54,284 nucleotides of DNA from JAYZQT01 sp964412235 (GTDB taxonomy: Bacteria; Pseudomonadota; Alphaproteobacteria; MPNO01; UBA830): positions 1 through 54,284 of the forward strand of contig CAYPNT010000011.1 in assembly GCA_964412235.1 (NCBI GenBank), in the 5' to 3' direction. A program made the translations under genes and the position numbers. Of the stretch, positions 35,509 to 42,441 are shown piece by piece. The notes beneath the pieces are model-generated. The model had not been told where the DNA came from, ran no database searches, and saw only the letters and a program-made list of their open reading frames with translations. Numbering within the stretch: position 1 is the stretch's first letter; every line of letters begins with the position of its first letter.

Positions 35509-35922
35509 ATGCCAACCACGGCCTATCCTATAGATTTAGAACCTAACCCTTTTGATCAATACTGTATAAGTGCGGGGTTTAGGGTCGATAACCTGATCTT
35601 TCTTTCGGGACATGTTGCGATTGATCAGTCAGGCCTACAAAATGAAGGGGACTTTAATGAACAGGCAAACCTCACATTCGAAAATCTCCAGCGGAGTCTG
35701 GAAAAGGCGGGATCTTCTTTGGACAACATAATCAAGGTGACAATTTATGTGACCAACATGAAGCTACATCGACCCCAAATCATAGAGTTAAGAAAAAAAT
35801 GGTTTGACCCTCCGTATCCGGCCGATACTTTAATCGAAGTGAGTGCATTAGGTAATCCTTCACGGCTAATAGAGATAGAGGCTATAGCGCTATCGGATGG
35901 TCAAATAATTGGTAAACCCTAG
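35509..35922 (+). CDS. RidA/YjgF-family protein without the conserved RidA arginine
   Basis: This is a small trimeric-fold protein of the Rid family. RidA itself hydrolyses reactive enamine/imine intermediates made by PLP enzymes. Visible landmarks are LIFLSGHVAID, NLQRSLEKAGSSLDNIIKVTIYVTNM, LRKKWFDPPYPADTLIEVSAL and LIEIEAIAL. In archetypal RidA an arginine essential for imine hydrolysis follows the PA of this motif (PARS); here the residue is Asp106 (PADT). The protein therefore belongs to a non-archetypal Rid subgroup of uncertain activity. The ATG is preceded by AGAGAG. It is the first intact gene after the integrase remnant. Confidence 0.83.
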   Translation: MPTTAYPIDLEPNPFDQYCISAGFRVDNLIFLSGHVAIDQSGLQNEGDFNEQANLTFENLQRSLEKAGSSLDNIIKVTIYVTNMKLHRPQIIELRKKWFDPPYPADTLIEVSALGNPSRLIEIEAIALSDGQIIGKP

Positions 35923-36284
35923 GTACTTGTGAGCTGGGGAGGTTCTTTCAGTGTCGACTGAAAATGATAAAAATGGCAGTTATTATAGGGCATAAAGAAC
36001 CTAAAATGCGGCAGATGCATACTCACTAGCGGGCAAAAGACTTAGCGACGGAACTGCGACAGGTGGTGCAATCGTGAAAAGCCCATCTAGACAGCTGTTT
36101 TTATGGCATCTCGTAACATGTCTAGTGGTGCTTCAGCACCAGTCGCAGGGGAATAGAAGGATTGCGAATGGTCGGGAAAAAGCGGCAAACAAACTCCTTA
36201 AGCAGTGGTGGGGTTCGGAGTGTACTTAATAAACCGGCACACGGCGGGTATGACCCCGATCCCCGACCATTCTATTTGATGGTT
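35923..36284. other. Gene-free stretch in the accessory region
   Basis: These 362 bases have no intact gene that I can support. Short open pieces on both strands look partly protein-like. One on the minus strand (about 36090-36160) ends in PLDMLRDAIKTAV before a stop. These may be relics of genes carried by the former element. I see no repeat, RNA or terminator here. Confidence 0.35.
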
Positions 36285-36575
36285 TTAACTAAATTCACCG
36301 GCTTCAGCCCGTGGTGCCAAAACCCCACCAATCGTTTCATCATCTACGATTGCGGTAATTTTAATTTCAATCAAACCATTCCAGTCCAACGCCCAACCAG
36401 CTAGTGCGCTTCCATCATCGGTCTCGCAGATGGCAAAGCCGCCGGATCCGTCGACGTTGTGATATCTAGAGAGCATTTGGACGCCTTCGGGAGGCATGCC
36501 ACCCGTTGCCATAAATTGAGTAATTGTTTCGTTTCGTGCATGGGGTGTGTGGGTCCAAGCCAAAGTAAAAAGCAT
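36285..36575 (-). CDS. DUF3303 family protein (Dabb-like ferredoxin fold)
   Basis: This is a 96-residue protein of unknown function. The pattern is typical of DUF3303: an opening strand MLFTLAWTHTPHARNETITQF, then GGMPPEGVQMLSRYHNVDGSGGFAICETDD, ALAGWALDWNGLIEIKITAIVDDE and a terminal GGVL. I place the start at the ATG at 36575, which follows AGGAAG by about 7 bases; 18 further residues upstream are open but do not fit the family. It stands alone in the accessory segment between RidA and a dienelactone-hydrolase-like gene. Confidence 0.75.
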   Translation of the reverse strand: MLFTLAWTHTPHARNETITQFMATGGMPPEGVQMLSRYHNVDGSGGFAICETDDGSALAGWALDWNGLIEIKITAIVDDETIGGVLAPRAEAGEFS

Positions 36576-36681
36576 ATTTTGTCTTCCTGGTAATATATTA
36601 ATAAACCTATGATAGGGCGATGCCACCAAACGACAACCACTTTCCGATGAATGAGACCTTTACTTGGGTTGGAGGTAATAA

Positions 36682-36744
36682 ATGTACACCCATATCCATA
36701 TCATTACTGATGACTTTTTTTATGGACTAACAGTAGGCCTATAA
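36682..36744 (+). CDS. Possible 20-residue small ORF with a strong ribosome site
   Basis: An ATG at 36682 follows GGAGGT (36671-36676) with good spacing and gives a 20-residue peptide, starting MYTHIHI and containing DDFFYG. I know no such family. It lies in the gap before the dienelactone-hydrolase-like gene and could be a leader peptide or chance. Confidence 0.2.
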   Translation: MYTHIHIITDDFFYGLTVGL

Positions 36745-36924
36745 GGACTATGGGGAACCATCTCTGAGAAGTATGAGAACAGGGGAGTTAGATACACCCA
36801 TGAAACTCAGACGGACTCATCTTATCGCATCACAGATATGCTTTAGAATCTGGCCTAATAGGCAGTTCACAGGTACCTTTAGGTATGTCATGATTCGGTT
36901 AGGAATTAACTGTCGGAGTTTAAT

Positions 36925-37827
36925 ATGACTAATAAGCAAACAGCTCTTTCTATTATTCTGGCCTGTATTTTGGGCGTTGCTGTGAGTTTTAACCACGCCC
37001 TTGCAGTAAGTTATCAAGAGTATGCAGAAGTCCTGAAGAGCAGCCAAAAGGTATCGATACAAGGCATATCTCGAGGTGATGGAAAAGAGCTTGATGCCTA
37101 TTTATATAAACCTAAAGGCGATGGACCCTATCCAGCAGTAATAGCCTTACACGGGGCTGGGGGTATTTTTCCGTATCAACTCTGGTGGGCAAAGGAAATT
37201 TCAAAAAAAGGGTACACGGTTTTATTTGTCGATCATTATTGCACAAGGGGTCATCTTTGTGAGGTTGAATCCGATGACGATGATCAGGCTCGTGGCGAAA
37301 TTATGAGAAATTGGCAGTATGTTAGTCCTAGACAAAGAGTAATGGATGCTGTAGCGGCATACCGTTGGTTGTCGAGCAAACCCTACGTGCAAAATGATAA
37401 AATTGGTCTGATTGGCTGGTCGTGGGGTGGGTCTTCGGCTTTGTTTGCTTTAAAAATAGCCCGAAGGACGTCACTCCCAAATGGAGGTTTCAAGGCGACA
37501 ATTGCATTCTATCCGAATCTCAAATATGTGGTAGACAAGCCGATGTGGGGCCGTACTGGTCCAATAGAGCAACCTACACTTATACTGTACGGAAAAAAGG
37601 ATACACTAGAATCCGAAGAGGCGTACGAAACGCTTTTATCCGAAGGGCATTCTGGAGACATTAGAGTAGTAGGCTTCGAAGGAGCGTACAGAAAATTCGA
37701 TGAATTAGGGAGCTATAGAGAAAAATACCATCCGACCGTAGGTAATTTTCCCAAAGCCTTCCAACAAAAGGCCTTCGATCTTTCTGTGCAAGAGATAGGA
37801 AAATTCTTATCCCAAAATCTTCGGTAA
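36925..37827 (+). CDS. Secreted dienelactone-hydrolase-family alpha/beta hydrolase
   Basis: The protein begins with a signal peptide (residues 1 to about 27, ending in HALA before VSYQEY), so it acts in the periplasm. The alpha/beta-hydrolase core is clear: AYLYKPKGDGPYPAVIALHGAGG as oxyanion region, GLIGWSWGGSSALF with Ser166 as nucleophile, and LILYGKKDTLE with the acid. The third member of the triad usually sits in a GAYHxFD-type motif near the C-terminus; here it reads GAYRKFD, with Arg256 in the histidine position. Another histidine (KYHPTV) lies nearby, but I cannot tell if it takes over. GGAG precedes the ATG. It lies in the accessory region behind tRNA-Val. Confidence 0.8.
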   Translation: MTNKQTALSIILACILGVAVSFNHALAVSYQEYAEVLKSSQKVSIQGISRGDGKELDAYLYKPKGDGPYPAVIALHGAGGIFPYQLWWAKEISKKGYTVLFVDHYCTRGHLCEVESDDDDQARGEIMRNWQYVSPRQRVMDAVAAYRWLSSKPYVQNDKIGLIGWSWGGSSALFALKIARRTSLPNGGFKATIAFYPNLKYVVDKPMWGRTGPIEQPTLILYGKKDTLESEEAYETLLSEGHSGDIRVVGFEGAYRKFDELGSYREKYHPTVGNFPKAFQQKAFDLSVQEIGKFLSQNLR

Positions 37828-38081
37828 AAACGCGCAAACCCGGAGTTCATTGGTGAGCTGCGGGTACTTTCTGACGGTTGTATTCGTTTGTCTGCTTTCC
37901 CACCACATACGGAACATTTGAACTCAGCGTTTATAAAGGAGGTATCTCCTCTTCCTGTCTCATGCAGTTCATCAAGATTAGCTTCACCCCATCGTTTGCA
38001 TGGCAAGCAGAATAGATTGAGGTGATAGCCCACGACACGCAGGTCGTTGAATGTTTCAAGGGAGATGACGGATTGCGTGAT
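37713..38081 (-). pseudogene. Small double-CxxC zinc-ribbon protein, degraded start and end
   Basis: The middle of this frame is a recognisable alphaproteobacterial type of small Cys-rich protein: a helical lead (ISLETFNDLRVVGYHLNLF), CLPC, then LDELHETGRGDTSF and CSVCGG followed by RIQP. No ATG, GTG or TTG occurs where the family should begin. An ATC at 38079-38081 gives MTQSVISLETF if used as a start, with AAGGGAT 6 bases upstream. A GTG at 38033 would cut off the lead. At the other end the frame runs 115 bases into the antisense of the hydrolase gene, so the normal stop also seems lost. Decay is likelier than use of a rare start codon. Confidence 0.45.
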
Positions 38082-38420
38082 GAGATTATCCCTTATATTT
38101 AGATAACTAAATCTGACAACGAATATTTACCTATTCAACTGGGGCGGTTCTTTTGGTGAAAAGTGATTTTCTTGAACACTCTGTAGTTATTCATCAGGCG
38201 GTAATTCCTGTGCGGGTCCAGTCTACCTCCATACGGGTTCAGGTTGCCCATGAACAAAAATTTCCTGTTGAATTATTTTTGCCAGGATTCCGAGGCAGTT
38301 TGCAGCAGACCTAAGAGCTGCCACTTCTTGGAAAGCGGGAGGGCGTTACGTTGGAACCACCGGGGACACTGGCAGTACCTATACTGCATTTACCATAATT
38401 GAAAAAGATGTATGAAAACT
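38082..38420. other. Gap with coding fragments
   Basis: No intact gene is supported. A 52-codon frame starts at a GTG (38156) and ends at 38314 (peptide opening MKSDFLEHSVV). In another frame from about 38300, an open piece ending at 38415 (…TYTAFTIIEKDV) looks protein-like. These may be parts of one broken gene. The region looks like the decayed right end of the accessory segment. Confidence 0.3.
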
Positions 38421-39005
38421 TCAACTAAATAATATTTTTTCCGCGCATCCGCATAAGATATGTCCAACAGCTAAATGCCCTTCTTGTATGCGTGGGGTCG
38501 ACTCACTGGGAATTTGAATTGCAATATCAGATAACGTTACCATTGTTTCAGATTGTTTTCGTGTACTGGTCAGTCCAATGACGGCAATCTGTTTGTCTCG
38601 GGCTATTTTCATGCCTTTGATAATATTCTCTGAACTTCCGGAGGTAGAGTAGGCGATAAAGACATCTCCTTTTTTTCCTACGGCCTCGATCTGGCGGGCA
38701 AAGAGCATATCGAATCCGTAATCATTTCCGATTGCTGTTAATGCCGAAGTATCGGTCGTTAAGGCTATTGAGGATAAACCTGGTCGATCAAAATTAAAGC
38801 GGGAAACAAATTCTGCTGACATGTGTTGAGCATCGGCGGCACTACCTCCATTCCCCGCAAACATAAGCTTGTTACCGTTCTGCAAACAACTACAAATGAG
38901 GTTAATGGCTGCGCTAACACCGTCTATCAGATCGGTATCGTTCGCCATTAGATGTAGTAGTTTTTCTGTTGTGGACAGGCTGTCTGTTATATAGTCTTTA
39001 ATCAT
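38421..39005 (-). CDS. gmhA: Phosphoheptose isomerase
   Basis: GmhA converts sedoheptulose 7-phosphate to D-glycero-D-manno-heptose 7-phosphate, the first step to the heptoses of the lipopolysaccharide inner core. The SIS-domain motif is FAGNGGSAADAQHMSAEFVSRF, which contains the conserved metal-binding His and Glu. TAIGNDYGFDMLFARQIEAVGKKGD, YSTSGSSENII, and late TPRIQEGHLAVGHILC are equally characteristic. I use the ATG at 39005 rather than the TTG at 39011, since it is closer to the usual start. It is divergent from an O-antigen-ligase-like gene only 27 bases away. No other heptose genes (hldE, gmhB) are in view. Confidence 0.88.
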   Translation of the reverse strand: MIKDYITDSLSTTEKLLHLMANDTDLIDGVSAAINLICSCLQNGNKLMFAGNGGSAADAQHMSAEFVSRFNFDRPGLSSIALTTDTSALTAIGNDYGFDMLFARQIEAVGKKGDVFIAYSTSGSSENIIKGMKIARDKQIAVIGLTSTRKQSETMVTLSDIAIQIPSESTPRIQEGHLAVGHILCGCAEKILFS

Positions 39006-39032
39006 AACCAATTAAATGCATCGTCTATTAAC

Positions 39033-40283
39033 ATGTTAGCCGCAATGACTAACATAAATAAAGTCCAACAACTATTCGAATTAAAAGCTGTTCCAACGTG
39101 CTTCGGGCTTATTGCCCCAGTGGCAGTATTGCAGAGCAAGGCCTTGGTTATTGTTTTTGCGTTGTTGTTTATATTTTTATCTATAAGCATTTATACAAAT
39201 TTTAAAAATAGCTTTAAATTTTATTGTGAAGCTAAATATACAATATTTTTATTTGTTCTTCTTGTTTGTTGGATTTTTTGTACCTTACTTTGGACAATTG
39301 ATTTTAGTTCATCTTCGACCAAGTTATTGAAATTATTTACAATTTCGTTGATGGGCTTTGGTGTGTTTATTGGGCTAGCCTCTATTACTGTCGACGCTCG
39401 TAAAAGAATCATAAATTCGCTGGTTTATGGCGCCTGTGGCGGCGTTGGTTTGGTTGTATTGCGCTATATTTTATTTGTTATTCAAGGTGATATTGATGGG
39501 GGGTACTCAAGTTTTTTTTCCCCTTCCGTTCTTAATCCTGGATTAACGGTAATTACTATCATGCTTTGGCCAGCGTGTATGCGATTGTTCGTGCACTCAC
39601 GGTGGAAAATTTTAGCTATATTTATTTTTTCCTATGTCGTTGTTCTCGCATTATCGGCGAGCGGTGCCTCGGTGCTTGCACTTGTGGCCAGTGGTATAAT
39701 GGTTTTGGCCACAATGTGGCAGAGGAAACTTGTAGCGTATCTTCTGGCGGCTGTTACCGCAGGATTTATGATAACGGCACCTTTTTTGACCCCCCAGCCT
39801 ACGTCGAACACAGTTTTTGCGGAGGAAATGGGCTTCCTGCCCGGGTCAGCACAGCATCGTCTATATATTTGGGAGTTTACGGCAAAGAAAGCGCTAGAAA
39901 GACCCTTTCGGGGATGGGGCTTAGACAGTTCGCGGTCTATCCCAGGCGGGCACGAAAAACCCCCTGTCGGGCATAATTATATACCTCTGCATCCACATAA
40001 TGGTGCACTTCAGATTTGGCTAGAGCTCGGTGTTCCCGGGGCCATTATGGGTGCGATATTCTGTGCTTTATTAATTTTAAAATTACTCAACAGACCGAAT
40101 GTAAATAACAACTATATATATGGGGCGCTTGTTGGGTCCGTTGTGTCGTTCACCGTTGTTGCATTAACGGCGTATAGTTTATGGCAATCATGGTGGTTTG
40201 CGACAGGATGGATGGTTGCGGGCGCATTGCTAGTTTTTTCTAACCAAAAGGAAGCTTCAGACAAAATTAAGGAAGAAATATGA
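39033..40283 (+). CDS. O-antigen ligase / polymerase-like membrane protein (WaaL/Wzy family)
   Basis: This is a polytopic inner-membrane protein with about ten to twelve hydrophobic segments. The Wzy_C domain region is marked by AQHRLYIWEFTAKKALERPFRGWGLDSSR and HPHNGALQIWLELGVPGAIMG. The HPHN motif and the preceding large periplasmic loop are typical of O-antigen ligases, which join the polymer or oligosaccharide to lipid A-core, and of Wzy polymerases. The two cannot be separated by sequence. It starts with an ATG beyond the divergent gmhA, which suggests shared control and a role in lipopolysaccharide. The nucleotide composition is rather T-rich, as expected for membrane helices. Confidence 0.82.
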   Translation: MLAAMTNINKVQQLFELKAVPTCFGLIAPVAVLQSKALVIVFALLFIFLSISIYTNFKNSFKFYCEAKYTIFLFVLLVCWIFCTLLWTIDFSSSSTKLLKLFTISLMGFGVFIGLASITVDARKRIINSLVYGACGGVGLVVLRYILFVIQGDIDGGYSSFFSPSVLNPGLTVITIMLWPACMRLFVHSRWKILAIFIFSYVVVLALSASGASVLALVASGIMVLATMWQRKLVAYLLAAVTAGFMITAPFLTPQPTSNTVFAEEMGFLPGSAQHRLYIWEFTAKKALERPFRGWGLDSSRSIPGGHEKPPVGHNYIPLHPHNGALQIWLELGVPGAIMGAIFCALLILKLLNRPNVNNNYIYGALVGSVVSFTVVALTAYSLWQSWWFATGWMVAGALLVFSNQKEASDKIKEEI

Positions 40284-40433
40284 GGGAAAAGCGTATTTTA
40301 GCTAAAAACTCCCGTCAGGCTATTTGCCCCGCAAACGGTAGCCTTCCGACGCACCTATCTTATTTGCAGATTTTTGACCTTAAGTGTTATATCAGAAGTA
40401 GCAGTTATTAATAACATTGACGTGGGGGTAACG

Positions 40434-41333
40434 GTGTCTGACGCTAATATAACAACTGGAGTGCCTCCAAAACTCGGTATAATTGGTGGTAGTGGGCTCT
40501 ACGAAATAGACGGCTTAGAAGACGTTCAGACAAGACAAATAGAATCTTCTTTTGGCGTTCCAAGCGCGCCATTAATTGTTGGTCGCTTAAACGACCTAGA
40601 AATAGTTTTTTTGCCAAGGCACGGGCGCGGTCACACGATACCGCCGTCGGGCCTTAACTTTCGGGCTAATATAGAGGTTCTGAAACGCGTTGGATGCACA
40701 GAAATTGTTTCTTTGTCGGCTGTGGGGTCGTTAAAGGCTGAGCTTCCACCCGGCACTTTTGTGATAATAGACCAGTTTATAGATCGAACTTTTGCACGTG
40801 ATAAAAGTTTCTTTGGAGAAGGGCTTGTCGCTCACGTGTCGATGGCAGATCCAGTGTGCTCACGTCTTGGTGATCTCATCGAGAAAGCAGCGTCTGGTCT
40901 CTCGGTACCGATGGTGCGTGGAGGAACATACTTGGTGATGGAAGGTCCACAATTCTCAACCCGCGCGGAAAGTGAACTCTACCGTAGTTGGGGTTGTGAT
41001 GTAATCGGAATGACCAACATGCCTGAAGCTAAACTCGCCCGCGAGGCTGAGATGTGCTACGCGACGGTTGCTATGGTGACCGACTATGATTGCTGGCACG
41101 AGGACCACGATGACGTGACCGTGGATACAGTCTTAGAGGTGCTACTTGGAAATGCGGCCGAAGCAAAAACCCTAGTAAAGTCAATTGCCCCGCTCATCGG
41201 TGATCGTCAGGTTGCTTGTCACGCGGGGTGTCATACTGCCTTAGATGCGGCGATCATCACTGCTCCAGAAGCATGTGATGCAAATTTGGCGAAAAAATTG
41301 TCGTCAGTTGCCGGCCGTATTCTGAAGGGATGA
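40434..41333 (+). CDS. mtnP: 5'-methylthioadenosine phosphorylase
   Basis: MtnP cleaves methylthioadenosine (and 5'-deoxyadenosine) with phosphate to adenine and methylthioribose-1-phosphate. Phosphate-binding GIIGGSGLYEIDG near the start, PRHGRGHTIPPSGLNFRAN, YLVMEGPQFSTRAESELYRSWG and MTNMPEAKLAREAEMCYATVAMVTDYDCWHED are all typical of true MTA phosphorylase rather than other nucleoside phosphorylases. The best start is the GTG at 40434 (MSDANITT), with GGGGG 5 bases upstream; GTG 40422 or a TTG at 40374 are in frame but add an unusual N-terminus. mtnA follows 3 bases after the stop. Confidence 0.93.
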   Translation: MSDANITTGVPPKLGIIGGSGLYEIDGLEDVQTRQIESSFGVPSAPLIVGRLNDLEIVFLPRHGRGHTIPPSGLNFRANIEVLKRVGCTEIVSLSAVGSLKAELPPGTFVIIDQFIDRTFARDKSFFGEGLVAHVSMADPVCSRLGDLIEKAASGLSVPMVRGGTYLVMEGPQFSTRAESELYRSWGCDVIGMTNMPEAKLAREAEMCYATVAMVTDYDCWHEDHDDVTVDTVLEVLLGNAAEAKTLVKSIAPLIGDRQVACHAGCHTALDAAIITAPEACDANLAKKLSSVAGRILKG

Positions 41334-41336
41334 TCG

Positions 41337-42428
41337 GTGCAAGTTAACGGTGTCGCCTATCGAACTATTTGGTTTGAACACGCCAGCGAGACGGTCGGAA
41401 TAATAGATCAAACCAAGCTGCCCCATGAATTTGTCACGGTTTCCCTTAGAACGCTGGACGATGCAGCAAATGCCATTAGTGCAATGCTTGTGCGAGGTGC
41501 TCCGCTAATCGGGGCTGCTGCTGCCTGGGGCGTTTATCTTGCCATGAAGGAAGACGCTTCGGATAAGGCTCTGGAAAATGCGCTTGTTGTGCTGCTGGCA
41601 ACTCGACCGACGGCCGTTAATTTACAGTGGGCTCTTGAACAAGTGCGAGGGGCTTTATTTACGCAATCACCTGACACTCGTGTAGAAACAGCGAAGGAGC
41701 TCGCGGAAAAGATTTGTAATGATGATGTTAAAATGTGCCAGGCAATTGGCAAAAGCGGTGTCGGTTTAATACGTGATAAGTGGAAAGAAACTGGAAAAAC
41801 GCGCGCCATAAATATTATGACTCACTGCAATGCGGGCTGGCTGGCAACGGTAGACTGGGGAACCGCAACCGCTCCGATATATACCGCGCATGAAGAGGGC
41901 ATTCCTGTACATGTATGGGTAGATGAAACTCGGCCACGCAACCAAGGTGCTAGCCTCACAGCATGGGAACTCTGCGGGCATGGTATCAATCACACCCTTA
42001 TCGCGGATAATGCTGGCGGCCATCTAATGAATACAGGTCAGGTGGACATTCTAATTACGGGAACAGACCGAACGGCTGCCAATGGTGACGTTGCAAATAA
42101 AATAGGAACTTATCTCAAGGCACTAGCGGCATTTGACAATAATATTCCTTTTTACGTCGGGCTGCCGGGGTCTACTATCGATTGGTCGTGCGATGACGGG
42201 ACCAAAATTCCTATTGAAGAGAGAGGTGCCGAAGAGGTTCTACAATTAAGGGGTAGGACCCCCGCCGGAAATATTGAGACCATATCGATCGCACCAGAGG
42301 GTTCGACAGCAGCAAATCCCGCTTTTGATGTGACCCCGGCGCGACTTGTCACTGGCCTTATAACTGAACGCGGAATTTGTGAAGCATCGAACGATGGATT
42401 AACAAGCCTTTATCCGGAAAAAAAATAG
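41337..42428 (+). CDS. mtnA: 5-methylthioribose-1-phosphate isomerase
   Basis: MtnA opens and isomerises methylthioribose-1-phosphate to methylthioribulose-1-phosphate. The family is recognised by VRGAPLIGAAAAWGV, MTHCNAGWLATVDWGTAT with catalytic Cys164, and ITGTDRTAANGDVANKIGTY with Asp244. The conserved VWVDETRPRNQGA and the late PLxRxTPAGNIE-like stretch are in place. The GTG at 41337 has GAAGGGA 6 bases upstream, and it nearly touches the mtnP stop, so both are cotranscribed and probably coupled. It is homologous to eIF2B subunits, but the catalytic residues identify it as MtnA. Confidence 0.94.
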   Translation: MQVNGVAYRTIWFEHASETVGIIDQTKLPHEFVTVSLRTLDDAANAISAMLVRGAPLIGAAAAWGVYLAMKEDASDKALENALVVLLATRPTAVNLQWALEQVRGALFTQSPDTRVETAKELAEKICNDDVKMCQAIGKSGVGLIRDKWKETGKTRAINIMTHCNAGWLATVDWGTATAPIYTAHEEGIPVHVWVDETRPRNQGASLTAWELCGHGINHTLIADNAGGHLMNTGQVDILITGTDRTAANGDVANKIGTYLKALAAFDNNIPFYVGLPGSTIDWSCDDGTKIPIEERGAEEVLQLRGRTPAGNIETISIAPEGSTAANPAFDVTPARLVTGLITERGICEASNDGLTSLYPEKK

Positions 42429-42441
42429 AATACGAAACGGC

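Noticed and set aside
36162..36404. 80-codon frame beside the DUF3303 gene
   Set aside because: It has no convincing start or ribosome site, overlaps the antisense of DUF3303 and has no protein-like pattern.
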